Below the pieces are notes generated by a model. The model did not search any database, was not told where the DNA came from, and saw only the letters and a program-made list of their open reading frames with translations. This document shows positions 1 through 6,794 of a stretch of 9,304 bases of DNA, one piece after another; the stretch's first letter is position 1, and every line of letters starts with the position of its first letter. The position numbers and the translations under genes are program-made. The stretch spans positions 1-9,304 of the forward strand of contig JAJFLD010000110.1 of NCBI GenBank assembly GCA_021772875.1, in the 5' to 3' direction. Source of the DNA: Ghiorsea sp. Lineage in GTDB: Bacteria > Pseudomonadota > Zetaproteobacteria > Mariprofundales > Mariprofundaceae.

Positions 1-168
1 ATCATTTTCATTTTTGGTGAGACGAAGGGGGCGGAAGTCCTGGAAGGATTCCGCTTGAACGCTTTGTTCTCGCGCGGAGCGGGAGGTCAAAGGGTGAAAA
101 TGGAGCTGAACGCGGCCGTTCTCCCGCGCAGCGGGAGAACTAGGTAATACGTGTACTAGATTTTCCAT
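1..168 (-). CDS. Possible 5' part of an unrecognised gene, cut by the window edge
   Basis: An open frame of 56 codons begins with ATG at 168-166 and runs off the left edge. A strong Shine-Dalgarno AGGAG (181-177) lies 8 nt before the ATG, which is the main reason to call it. The N-terminus reads MENLVHVLPSSPAARENG and the visible end is FQDFRPLRLTKNEND. I do not recognise a family, signal peptide or membrane segment. Caution: the stretch is clearly GC-richer than the rest of the window and contains two copies of a hairpin repeat (66-85 and 118-137). The copies are read in different frames, giving SPAAREN and SRSAREQ, so the similarity is at DNA level. The opposite strand is also open from 1 to 147. 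It could be a real gene that took up a repeat near its start, or a spurious frame over an intergenic repeat. The gene to its right on the same strand ends 157 nt upstream. Confidence 0.42.
   Translation of the reverse strand, partial: MENLVHVLPSSPAARENGRVQLHFHPLTSRSAREQSVQAESFQDFRPLRLTKNEND
66..85. repeat. Second, degenerate copy of the hairpin repeat
   Basis: Positions 66-85 match 118-137 at 18 of 20 bases in the same orientation. The two changes (72 and 77, against 124 and 129) are both C to G. The 7-bp stem (69-75 with 79-85) therefore has one mismatch. The 52-nt offset between the copies is not a multiple of three. A third hairpin lies just to the left at 31-54: GCGGAA pairs with TTCCGC and TCCT with AGGA, with one bulged G. 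Confidence 0.55.
118..140. repeat. Perfect palindromic hairpin (10-bp arms, 3-nt loop)
   Basis: GTTCTCCCGC (118-127), loop GCA, then GCGGGAGAAC (131-140) form a perfect stem-loop. No T-run follows on either strand, so it does not look like an intrinsic terminator. GC-rich palindromes of this kind (CTCCCGC...GCGGGAG) resemble REP/ITR-like dispersed repeats common in proteobacteria. That assignment is by resemblance only. Confidence 0.7.
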
Positions 169-325
169 GTATTACTCTCCTATATACGCCCTGATTTTCC
201 TTGATATTGCATATTAAAGCCCAAACAAGGAATTTAATGTTTTTCAATCTATGACGTGAGTGTAGCTGATAATATCCTGGTTGGCGAATGACCGCTGTGG
301 GGCGAAAGCAGCCACTTTTTTAATG
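169..325. other. Intergenic stretch, 157 nt, possible promoter region of the left-edge gene
   Basis: This AT-rich stretch lies between the ferredoxin-like gene and the left-edge frame. Reading the minus strand, TTGTTT (227-222), 16 nt and TATCAA (205-200) is a weak promoter candidate for the left-edge gene, with an AGGAG ribosome binding site at 181-177. I see no terminator for the ferredoxin-like gene, so readthrough is also possible. A short plus-strand frame (281-472) starts here but runs mostly antisense to that gene and has no family resemblance. Confidence 0.35.
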
Positions 326-1048
326 TTAGTTTTTATCATAGAACTGTTTTATGGATTGCATAGAAATGCCATAATGATATTTGATTTGTTTGTTTGTATA
401 GCGATGTTCTTTGGCAATAGGGCATATAAGGCGAGACAAACACGTGGATGTACACTTGGAGCCGTCTTCTAATCGGTAGTTCAGGCATGTAGGAAGGGAT
501 AAGTCGCCACCTTCCAATGCTTTGGCAGGGCATATGGTTATGCATGGTTTGTCTACACAAGTATCACACGGGGATGGCAAACCTATTTTGGGGGTGAGGG
601 GTAAGTCTGTATCTGCCAATACCACAGCACGATAGGCAAACCATGAACCAAACGCTTCATTGATACCCACGCGAAATGGTGTTGGGTGATGCCAGCCTGC
701 AAGTTCCCCTAACTCTCTAAGTGGAATATTTTGCTGCTCATGGGGGTAAATGAATTGAAACATATGCTTGGCGAGGTCTTGTTCGAAGTAGGTGTGTACG
801 ACATCTTTTGAAAATGAATCAATAGGGTCTTTCGTGTCGGCATAGTCAGATGCTTGCATGGCTTGCCACATGTCTTTACCGCCATGAGCAAAGACGATAA
901 GTTGTTTAAATGCTGAAACATCAGTGTGCGCCGTTTGAATCTTATCGCACAGTGTTTGCGGTAGGTCTTTTAGGTTAAACACTGCTTGTAAATTCAAACC
1001 ATTTTTTAATAGTAGTTCATTGTTTGTAGTATAGGCGGATGAATGCAA
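326..1048 (-). CDS. Ferredoxin-like protein with two predicted 4Fe-4S cluster motifs
   Basis: A 240-residue cytoplasmic protein with no signal peptide or membrane segment. Its C-terminal third carries two cysteine sets. The first is C161-x2-C164-x4-C169-x3-C173-Pro, close to the bacterial ferredoxin pattern. The second is C188-x10-C199-x3-C203-x5-C209-Pro, followed by a Tyr/His-rich tail. This layout is familiar from a widespread group of uncharacterised proteobacterial ferredoxin-like proteins, distantly reminiscent of the iron-sulfur part of epoxyqueuosine reductase. The N-terminal 150 residues have no motif I can name. Two [4Fe-4S] clusters and an electron-transfer role are inferred. The start is TTG (1048-1046), chosen because AGAGGT (1060-1055) sits 6 nt upstream and no ATG serves. 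It is divergent from the ABC operon, sharing a 93-nt intergenic region that contains an inverted repeat involving this ribosome binding site. No clear terminator follows it. Confidence 0.88.
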   Translation of the reverse strand: MHSSAYTTNNELLLKNGLNLQAVFNLKDLPQTLCDKIQTAHTDVSAFKQLIVFAHGGKDMWQAMQASDYADTKDPIDSFSKDVVHTYFEQDLAKHMFQFIYPHEQQNIPLRELGELAGWHHPTPFRVGINEAFGSWFAYRAVVLADTDLPLTPKIGLPSPCDTCVDKPCITICPAKALEGGDLSLPTCLNYRLEDGSKCTSTCLSRLICPIAKEHRYTNKQIKYHYGISMQSIKQFYDKN

Positions 1049-1050
1049 GT

Positions 1051-1102
1051 GTTAACCTCTTAAAAATTGCATATTGCTACCATAAAAAGAAGAAGAGGTA
1101 AC
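1051..1102. repeat. Inverted repeat in the divergent intergenic region, covering the minus-strand RBS
   Basis: GTTAACCTCTT (1051-1061) and AAGAGGTAAC (1093-1102) are inverted copies apart from one extra A, separated by 31 nt. The left arm contains the ribosome binding site of the ferredoxin-like gene on the minus strand. The right arm lies just before the -35 box of the ABC operon. It could be a paired operator, or a hairpin in the minus-strand leader hiding its ribosome binding site. The loop is long and AT-rich, so chance similarity is also possible. Confidence 0.4.
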
Positions 1103-1106
1103 AGTC

Positions 1107-1142
1107 TTGAAAACTCGAAAATCATTGTCTAAAATTCTGCCA
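1107..1142 (+). promoter_or_regulatory. Sigma70-type promoter of the ABC operon, predicted leaderless
   Basis: A -35 box TTGAAA (1107-1112) and a -10 box TAAAAT (1130-1135) are separated by exactly 17 nt. Six bases follow before A1142, the first base of the ATPase start codon, so the expected transcription start is the start codon itself. In agreement, there is no Shine-Dalgarno sequence in front of ATG 1142 and a stop codon in the same frame at 1130-1132 rules out an upstream start. An AGAGGT at 1094-1099 could instead serve a 12-codon TTG frame (1107-1145) whose TGA overlaps the ATG, but that TTG is part of the -35 box. Confidence 0.62.
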
Positions 1143-2080
1143 TGATAAAAGCCGAGAGTTTATGCAGACAATATGGCAATCAATTTGCTGTACAAAATCT
1201 TAGTTTTGAAGTGAAACGTGGTGAAGTGATGGGGCTTTTAGGGCCTAATGGTGCAGGAAAATCAACCACCATGAAAATGCTTACCTGTTTTTTACCACCG
1301 TCATCGGGTGATGCCATGATTGATGGTTTAAGTTTGAGTCAGTCTATCCAAGTGCGCAGGCTGGTGGGTTATTTGCCCGAACATGCACCTTCTTATCACG
1401 ACCTTGATGTGGAAGCTTATTTGCAGTTTACAGGCAAAATGCACGGTTTATCGCAAGCCACACGCCAAGATAAAATTGCTGAAATGAGCAGGGCATGTGG
1501 TTTGGAGCAGGTGATGTTTCGGCGCATTGAAGAATTATCAAAAGGTTATCGTCAGCGGGTAGGTTTGGCTGCAAGCATGTTGCATAATCCGCAATGCCTT
1601 ATCTTGGATGAACCCACCACAGGCCTTGATCCCAATCAAATTATTGAAATCAGACACTTGATTCGCCATTTGGGTGAACATAAAACAGTTTTATTATCAT
1701 CGCATATCTTGCCTGAGGTGGAGGCAGTGTGTGATCGCATGATGATTATTGATAAAGGTGAGCTGCAAGCCTTAGGCACTTCAGCCGAGCTATCCAAACA
1801 AGCCCAAGCTGGTGTGCGTCTGCATACCCAAATCCAAGGCAATGGCAGCAAAGTATTGGCGCGTTTAAAGGCAGAGCTTCCAGAGTTAGAGGTTGTTACT
1901 GAATCTGCATTGGAAAGAGGAGGGCTGCAATGTGAATTGTATCATCCTGATGTGGCATGTGCCTTGGCTGAAAAATTATTTCATGCGGCAGTGGCTGAAA
2001 CATCGGTATTGCTGGAAATTCGTCAGGAACAGGCATCTCTCGAAGATGTGTTCCGTGAGCTGACAGGAGAAAAATCATGA
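1142..2080 (+). CDS. ABC transporter ATP-binding protein, GldA-like
   Basis: A 312-residue cytoplasmic ATPase that should power the permease encoded next. All nucleotide-binding motifs are present: Walker A GPNGAGKST (34-42), a Q-loop position reading GYLPEH with Glu80 where most ABC ATPases have Gln, signature LSKGY (132-136), Walker B CLILDEP (152-158), D-loop GLDP (161-164) and switch His188 in LSSH. The GYLPEH form is, as I recall, usual in the GldA/NatA-like branch, so it is not a defect. The last 100 residues form a C-terminal extension ending in LEDVFRELTGE, typical of ATPases paired with ABC-2 permeases. The start fits the family (MIKAESLCRQYG) although no ribosome binding site precedes it. 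The TGA overlaps the permease ATG as ATGA. The substrate is unknown; the GldA likeness comes from the downstream GldG-type partner. Confidence 0.93.
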   Translation: MIKAESLCRQYGNQFAVQNLSFEVKRGEVMGLLGPNGAGKSTTMKMLTCFLPPSSGDAMIDGLSLSQSIQVRRLVGYLPEHAPSYHDLDVEAYLQFTGKMHGLSQATRQDKIAEMSRACGLEQVMFRRIEELSKGYRQRVGLAASMLHNPQCLILDEPTTGLDPNQIIEIRHLIRHLGEHKTVLLSSHILPEVEAVCDRMMIIDKGELQALGTSAELSKQAQAGVRLHTQIQGNGSKVLARLKAELPELEVVTESALERGGLQCELYHPDVACALAEKLFHAAVAETSVLLEIRQEQASLEDVFRELTGEKS

Positions 2081-2787
2081 GTGCTATGATTGCTTTGTGT
2101 CAAAAAGAGTGGCGCATCAGTTTGGATACACCACAAGGCTATGTGGTGTCGATTGCTTTTTTACTGGCATCAGGGTTTTTCTTTGGCAGCAATTTGTTTT
2201 TAAGTGGTCAAGCAGAGATGCGCGGCTGGTTTGCTGTGTTGCCCATGTTATTTATATTTTTTATCCCTGCCATGACCATGCGTTTGCTTGCCGATGAGCT
2301 GCATGATGGCACGTATGAATTGTTGGCAACCATGCCCACACGCACCATTGATATTGTGTTGGGTAAATATTTAAGTTTGTTGGGGCACATTACATTTTTA
2401 CTGGCTTTAACATTGTTATACCCCTTAACACTGATGTTGCTTGGCAATGTAGATATGGGTGTAGTGATGGCATCCTATCTTGCAGCATGGCTGCTGGCGG
2501 CTTCTTTTTCTGCGATTTGCCTTTATGCCTCTTCGGTGACAAGCCATGCCATGATTGCGTATATCGTCGGGCTGATTTTGTTGTTGGTGATATTTTTAAT
2601 CAGCCAACTCTCTCCGACACTCACCCCATACCTTCAAGATGTGGTAGCCATGATTGGCCCCATGAATCATTACCATCAAATGTTGCGTGGCATGGTAAGT
2701 TTATCTGATTTTATGTTGTTTGTATGTCTGACGGTGTGTTTTTTGGCGTTGAGTTGGTTTGAGCTTGAACGCCGTAGGTGGAGATAA
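2077..2787 (+). CDS. ABC-2 type permease, GldF-like
   Basis: A 236-residue inner-membrane protein with about six hydrophobic segments, near residues 22-42, 52-70, 98-123, 127-153, 157-178 and 211-229. After the second segment comes MRLLADELHDGTYELLATMP (residues 68-87), the charged cytoplasmic stretch characteristic of ABC-2/GldF-type permeases, thought to contact the ATPase. The length is normal for a half-size permease, so a homodimer is expected. ATG 2077 overlaps the ATPase stop by 4 nt, with AGGAGA (2065-2070) 6 nt upstream, so its translation is probably coupled. It is inferred to form the membrane pore of a transporter with the ATPase and the two following anchored proteins. Substrate and direction cannot be read from the sequence. 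Confidence 0.92.
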   Translation: MSAMIALCQKEWRISLDTPQGYVVSIAFLLASGFFFGSNLFLSGQAEMRGWFAVLPMLFIFFIPAMTMRLLADELHDGTYELLATMPTRTIDIVLGKYLSLLGHITFLLALTLLYPLTLMLLGNVDMGVVMASYLAAWLLAASFSAICLYASSVTSHAMIAYIVGLILLLVIFLISQLSPTLTPYLQDVVAMIGPMNHYHQMLRGMVSLSDFMLFVCLTVCFLALSWFELERRRWR

Positions 2788-2790
2788 GCC

Positions 2791-4362
2791 ATGAATGATT
2801 TACGCGCAACTATCCGCCGCAAAAGCTGGTTCACTTTATTGTTTGTACTTGTTGTAAGTGTGTTGCTTTTTGCTTTGGCACAAGGCTCACGGATACACAG
2901 TGATTGGAGTGATCATCAAACTTCAAGTTTATCCAGTGCAACGTTACAGGTGCTTTCATCATTGGATGAGCCTATTCAAATCAAAGCTTATTTCACAGCT
3001 GGGTTACCGCAACCTTATGGCCAACTACAGCAATTTATTGAAGATAAGTTGATGAGTTATCGAGATGCAGGGCATGGCAATTTTGGCTTTGAAATGATTA
3101 ACCCTGAAGATGATCCTAACATTGAAGCATCTTTAACAGCGCTCAAAATCCCTAAAGTGCAGGTGCAGGTGATTGAGGATGATAGGGCTCAAGTGCGTCA
3201 AGGGTATTTGGCGATTGTGATTGAATACTTGGACAAACAAGAAATCATTCCTGTGGTGCAAACCGATGCAGGGTTTGAATATTTATTAACACGAAAAATA
3301 AAAAAACTGACAGGAAAAGGTAAACAGCGTTTAGCCGTAGCTACGGGGTTTGGCGCTAAAGGCTTGTCAGACTTACAAACACTGCAACAACTTTTGCGTG
3401 ATGATTATGATTTTGTGGAAGTGGATTTGGCCAAACAGGCAGTGCCAGAGGGTGTTAAAACACTGATTGTAGATGGCGTGGATGAAAAACCTTCGCTGGC
3501 TTTTCGTTATCATTTGGATCAATTTCGTATGCTTGGTGGCGGTGTGTTGGTGCTTGCAGCAAATGCCGAGCCTGATTTGCAACAGGGTTTTGCCGTATTA
3601 CCGGTTGATTCCTATGCCAATGATTGGGTGTTGCATGATCTGAATGTATCGGTTGAGCCAGGATTGGTGATGGATCAGCAGGCCAGTCGTATTACGGTGA
3701 ATCAACAGCAGGGTGGTTTCGCTTTCCGCTCGGTGGTTGATTTTCCTTTTATTGTGAATGTGGTGGATATCAATCAAGACCAAATCATCACCAAAGGTTT
3801 GGAGAGTGTTAGCATGCCTTTTGCCGCACCTTTATTGTGGGCGGATAAAGGAGAGGGTAAAACAACGCTGTTGAAATCTTCGGATTGGAGCGCAGTACAA
3901 TTTGGCCCACCTTTTGATGTCGATCCATTGGTGAATATGCGCGAGCGCTTTCAAGGCTTGATGCTCTCACCAGAGGCTTTGATGTTGGCACAGCGTGGCG
4001 AAATGAAATCTGCATTTGCACAAGCGCCTGATGAAATGGCATCGGCTAATCAAGGCAAACATTTGTCAGACACGACAAAAGGTAGGCTTATTGTTTCAGG
4101 TTCTAGTGCTTTGCTGGATAATGAATTTATTGAAGGTTCAAATACTGTTTTGATTCTTAATATGTTGGATTGGCTTAGTCATGATGAAGCCTTGATTGAG
4201 CTTAGGTCACGTGGCGCTACCCAGCGGCCTTTAGAGCCACTTGAAAAACAAGGGCGCACGTTTTTTAAAGTGGTGTGGATATTTGGGTTGCCATTGCTGT
4301 TGCTTATGCTGGGTGGCTGGCGTTGGTTGGCACTTCGTCAGCGCAGATCACGTATCACATGA
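2791..4362 (+). CDS. GldG-like ABC transporter auxiliary protein
   Basis: A 523-residue protein with a membrane anchor at each end: hydrophobic residues 13-31 follow a positively charged start (RRK), and residues 493-509 precede an Arg-rich tail (RQRRSR). The roughly 460 residues between should lie in the periplasm. Features typical of the GldG/ABC-2 auxiliary family include an early SLSSATLQVLSSLDEPIQIKAYF region (46-68), a YRDAGHGNFGF stretch (90-100), a central domain with GVLVLAANAE (251-260) and a late GRLIVSGSSALLDNEF segment (431-446). No enzyme active site is evident. In gliding Bacteroidetes GldA, GldF and GldG form an ABC complex; the role of such clusters in other bacteria is not established. 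It starts 3 nt after the permease stop with AGGTGGAG (2776-2782) as ribosome binding site, and its TGA overlaps the next ATG. Confidence 0.9.
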   Translation: MNDLRATIRRKSWFTLLFVLVVSVLLFALAQGSRIHSDWSDHQTSSLSSATLQVLSSLDEPIQIKAYFTAGLPQPYGQLQQFIEDKLMSYRDAGHGNFGFEMINPEDDPNIEASLTALKIPKVQVQVIEDDRAQVRQGYLAIVIEYLDKQEIIPVVQTDAGFEYLLTRKIKKLTGKGKQRLAVATGFGAKGLSDLQTLQQLLRDDYDFVEVDLAKQAVPEGVKTLIVDGVDEKPSLAFRYHLDQFRMLGGGVLVLAANAEPDLQQGFAVLPVDSYANDWVLHDLNVSVEPGLVMDQQASRITVNQQQGGFAFRSVVDFPFIVNVVDINQDQIITKGLESVSMPFAAPLLWADKGEGKTTLLKSSDWSAVQFGPPFDVDPLVNMRERFQGLMLSPEALMLAQRGEMKSAFAQAPDEMASANQGKHLSDTTKGRLIVSGSSALLDNEFIEGSNTVLILNMLDWLSHDEALIELRSRGATQRPLEPLEKQGRTFFKVVWIFGLPLLLLMLGGWRWLALRQRRSRIT

Positions 4363-4883
4363 AATATGTTTTTGCTGTTGTTTTTGTAGTGATTTTAACA
4401 GTGGTTGTGATTGCGCAATATGCACCACAAAACACAGCGCAACAGCTACCATCATTACCAACCTTTAAGCTTGAAGCCGTCAAAAGTTTTACCATTAAAG
4501 TAGATGGTAAATTAAGCTTGCAGGGCAAACGTGATGGTGAAAAGTGGTTGCTGTTATCAGATTCAAATACGGTTTTACAAAAGCCTGTGGTGGAGCAGTT
4601 GTTGTATGATTTGCAGCACATGCAAGTCAAACGTGTGGCCAGTAAAAACCCAAATCAACAATCACGTTTTGCAGTGGCTGAAAGTGAAGTATTGCTCAAA
4701 GATGGGCAAGGCGAGATATTGCTGGATGTGTTTGTGGGTAAACCTGCTACAGATTTGATGAGTACCTATATCCGTTTGGCAAATCACGATGATGTGCTTA
4801 CAGTGGACAAAATTTTAACTTGGCAAGTCAAACGCACCCCCGATGCTTGGGTGCAAAAGGAAGAAACCGCTGAAAAACAATAA
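4359..4883 (+). CDS. DUF4340-type membrane-anchored protein of the ABC cluster
   Basis: A 174-residue protein with one N-terminal hydrophobic segment (2-19) and a hydrophilic, probably periplasmic remainder. The pattern of short beta-rich blocks, such as KLSLQGKRDGEKWLLL (51-66), VVEQLLYDLQHMQVKRV (77-93) and the late LTWQVKRTPDAWV (153-165), fits DUF4340, a domain usually encoded directly after a GldG-like gene. It is short for the family, where proteins often carry several such modules. The frame is open further upstream, with an ATG at 4275 inside the GldG-like gene. I chose ATG 4359 because it overlaps the previous stop as ATGA and begins right at the membrane anchor. No clear ribosome binding site is visible, so translational coupling is likely. 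It is inferred to be a fourth subunit of the transporter. Confidence 0.82.
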   Translation: MKYVFAVVFVVILTVVVIAQYAPQNTAQQLPSLPTFKLEAVKSFTIKVDGKLSLQGKRDGEKWLLLSDSNTVLQKPVVEQLLYDLQHMQVKRVASKNPNQQSRFAVAESEVLLKDGQGEILLDVFVGKPATDLMSTYIRLANHDDVLTVDKILTWQVKRTPDAWVQKEETAEKQ

Positions 4884-5535
4884 CGATTTAAATCTTATTT
4901 TATTTGATTGTGATGGCACTTTAACCGATTCGCATGGTGCCATCGCTGAAGCCATGCAAAAGGCATTTGTTGATCATGGTTTTACTGAGCCTGCGTATCA
5001 GGATGTGCTGGCCATTATTGGGTTATCATTGACCGATGCCGTGGCTCAGCTTGCGCCTTTGGCTATGAAGGATGAGGACAAGGCAAATATTTGTGTTGCA
5101 TATGGCACAAACTACCGCGCTTCAGAAAGCAGTATTAGGCTGTATCCACGAGTGATTGAAACCTTAACAGAGCTTCAGCAACGTGGTTATGCCATGGGTG
5201 TGGTGACAGGGAAATCCAGCCGCGGTTTGCTGAGGGTGATGGATGATTTTGATTTGCATCGTTTTTTTCCTGTGTGGCGCACGGCAGATTTGTGCCATTC
5301 CAAACCCCATCCTGAGATGGTTTTACAATGCATGGAGGAGATGGGCGCCAGGGCTGAATTAACCACAGTGATTGGTGATTCGCGCTTTGATATTCAAATG
5401 GCTAAGGCAGCTGGATTACGCGCATATGGTGTGTCTTTTGGTGTTGAGCCTGCACATGTTCTTCGTGCTGAAGGTGCAGCGGATGTGATGGGTAACTTTG
5501 AGGATGTATTAAACTTTTACCCGCCTCAGCTTTAA
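4843..5535 (+). CDS. HAD-superfamily phosphatase, phosphoglycolate phosphatase-like
   Basis: A soluble hydrolase of up to 230 residues with all four HAD motifs: DCDGTLTDS (22-30, with Asp22 as nucleophile and Asp24 as acid/base), Thr122 in VVTGKS, Lys154 in SKPHPE, and GDSRFD (178-183) with Asp179 and Asp183 for Mg2+. The helical cap (about 33-105) places it in the Gph/PGMB-like subfamily, whose members remove phosphate from small metabolites. The substrate cannot be read from the sequence. The start is uncertain. ATG 4843 overlaps the DUF4340 gene by 41 nt and has no ribosome binding site. No ATG, GTG or TTG lies closer to the core. A CTG at 4870 has AAGGAAG (4857-4863) 6 nt upstream and would give a 221-residue protein of more usual N-terminal length. 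It is co-transcribed with the ABC genes by position; a functional link is unproven. Confidence 0.9.
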   Translation: MLGCKRKKPLKNNNDLNLILFDCDGTLTDSHGAIAEAMQKAFVDHGFTEPAYQDVLAIIGLSLTDAVAQLAPLAMKDEDKANICVAYGTNYRASESSIRLYPRVIETLTELQQRGYAMGVVTGKSSRGLLRVMDDFDLHRFFPVWRTADLCHSKPHPEMVLQCMEEMGARAELTTVIGDSRFDIQMAKAAGLRAYGVSFGVEPAHVLRAEGAADVMGNFEDVLNFYPPQL

Positions 5536-5580
5536 AAACATCATGTTACTTTTTTTCGTCAGACAAGGCATAGTTAAGCG

Positions 5581-6762
5581 ATGATATTGTTTATTGGTGT
5601 TGCTATGTTGATTTGCGGTGTGCTTTATGGCTACATCGCAAGGCGTTTGTTACAAGGTTTAAGCACACGGAAAAAGTATAGCCGCAAATTGATCGTTGCT
5701 TATCTTTTCGTGTGTTGGATGACATCATTGCTGCCTATTATTTTTCATGGCATGGGCATCAGTGGCAGTTGGGTGGACCTATTGACTTGGTTTGTTTATC
5801 TCAATCTTGGTTTCTTTTCTTTATTGTTTGTTTTTTATGTAGCTTTTGATGTGCTGCAATTGGCAAGGGCTTTTTACAGACAATGGCTTTCGCCGATGTT
5901 GCGAGCAAAAATACCTGAGCAACCCAATCACGAACGCAGGGCAATGATGTCCAATGTTTTAAGCGTGGGTATGCTTGGTGCTACGGGTTCACTTACAGGC
6001 ATTGGCATCCATCAAGCTGTGGCAGGGGCAGTGGTTAGGGAAGTGAATGTGCCCCTAGGCAATGTACCTTTACCACTACAAAAATTACGCATTGTACAAT
6101 TCACCGATTTGCATATTGGCCCCATGATTAAACGTGATTATGTGGCAACCATTGTCGCCGAAATCAATGCCCTTAAACCTGATGTTATTGTGATGACGGG
6201 TGATTTGGTGGATGGCTCTGTCAATCGCTTGCAACACGACGTTGCCCCACTTGCAGAGCTTGAGGCACGTTATGGTAAATACTTTATCACGGGCAACCAT
6301 GAATATTATTCAGGGGCAGAAGCTTGGATTGCGCACATGCAGTATTTGGGTTTTCAAACGCTCATTAATGAGCATACTTTAATTAGCCACGAAGGCGCTG
6401 ATTTACTCTTGGCAGGTGTGACAGACTATAGGGCACATCAATACCTGCCCGAGCATGCTTCAAGCCCAGCCAAGGCTATACAAGGTGCGCCAGCGGCAGC
6501 TGTGAAGATACTCTTAGCCCATCAGCCTAAAAGTATTGAGGAAGCAACAAAAGCTGGTTTTGATTTGCAGATTTCAGGGCATACCCATGGTGGTCAATAT
6601 TACCCGTGGAATTTCATTGCCAAAATGGTGAACCCTTATATTCAAGGTTTGCATAAACATAAAAATAAGACTTGGATTTACGTTAGCCCGGGCACTGGTT
6701 ATTGGGGGCCACCGATTCGGCTTGGCACCGAGCCTGAGATTACATTGTTTCGTTTAAGTTAG
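5581..6762 (+). CDS. Membrane-anchored metallophosphoesterase, YaeI-like
   Basis: A 393-residue protein. The first 150 residues hold about four hydrophobic segments (near 2-20, 38-56, 67-90 and 125-147); the rest is a calcineurin-like phosphoesterase domain. The metal-binding motifs appear in order: D-x-H in FTDLHIG (174-180), GD (207-208), GNHE (238-241), His314 in AHQP and GHTHGGQ (333-339). The late GTGYWGPPIRLGTEPEI stretch (371-387) matches the YaeI/YkuE-like branch, some of whose members act on lipid-linked phosphates such as UDP-sugar lipids. The substrate here is unknown, but the membrane anchor suits a lipid or envelope substrate. It starts 45 nt after the HAD gene with only a weak AAGG (5565-5568), and it may be read from the same transcript. 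It converges with the minus-strand genes, ending 32 nt away from them. Confidence 0.92.
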   Translation: MILFIGVAMLICGVLYGYIARRLLQGLSTRKKYSRKLIVAYLFVCWMTSLLPIIFHGMGISGSWVDLLTWFVYLNLGFFSLLFVFYVAFDVLQLARAFYRQWLSPMLRAKIPEQPNHERRAMMSNVLSVGMLGATGSLTGIGIHQAVAGAVVREVNVPLGNVPLPLQKLRIVQFTDLHIGPMIKRDYVATIVAEINALKPDVIVMTGDLVDGSVNRLQHDVAPLAELEARYGKYFITGNHEYYSGAEAWIAHMQYLGFQTLINEHTLISHEGADLLLAGVTDYRAHQYLPEHASSPAKAIQGAPAAAVKILLAHQPKSIEEATKAGFDLQISGHTHGGQYYPWNFIAKMVNPYIQGLHKHKNKTWIYVSPGTGYWGPPIRLGTEPEITLFRLS

Positions 6763-6794
6763 ACGTTTGTTTCTAAGTAAAACACGCGAAGGAT

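Noticed and set aside
297..321. Hairpin with GAAA loop followed by six T on the plus strand
   Set aside because: The stem is only GTGG/CCAC plus an inner GC pair with mismatches, and no plus-strand gene lies upstream to be terminated.
281..472. 63-codon plus-strand frame with a hydrophobic middle
   Set aside because: Most of it is antisense to the ferredoxin-like gene, whose cysteine motifs are unmistakable. There is no family resemblance and no good ribosome binding site.
1142..2080. Glu80 in place of the Q-loop glutamine of the ABC ATPase as a sign of inactivation
   Set aside because: GYLPEH is, from memory, the usual form in the GldA/NatA-like branch, and all other nucleotide-binding motifs are intact.
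4275..4358. Upstream start of the DUF4340 frame at ATG 4275
   Set aside because: It would overlap the GldG-like gene by 88 nt. ATG 4359 gives the ATGA overlap seen elsewhere in the operon and starts at the membrane anchor.
5537..5556. AACAT-C-ATGTT followed by seven T after the HAD gene
   Set aside because: A one-base centre cannot form a hairpin loop with five-base arms, so it is not a credible terminator, and the following gene may be co-transcribed.
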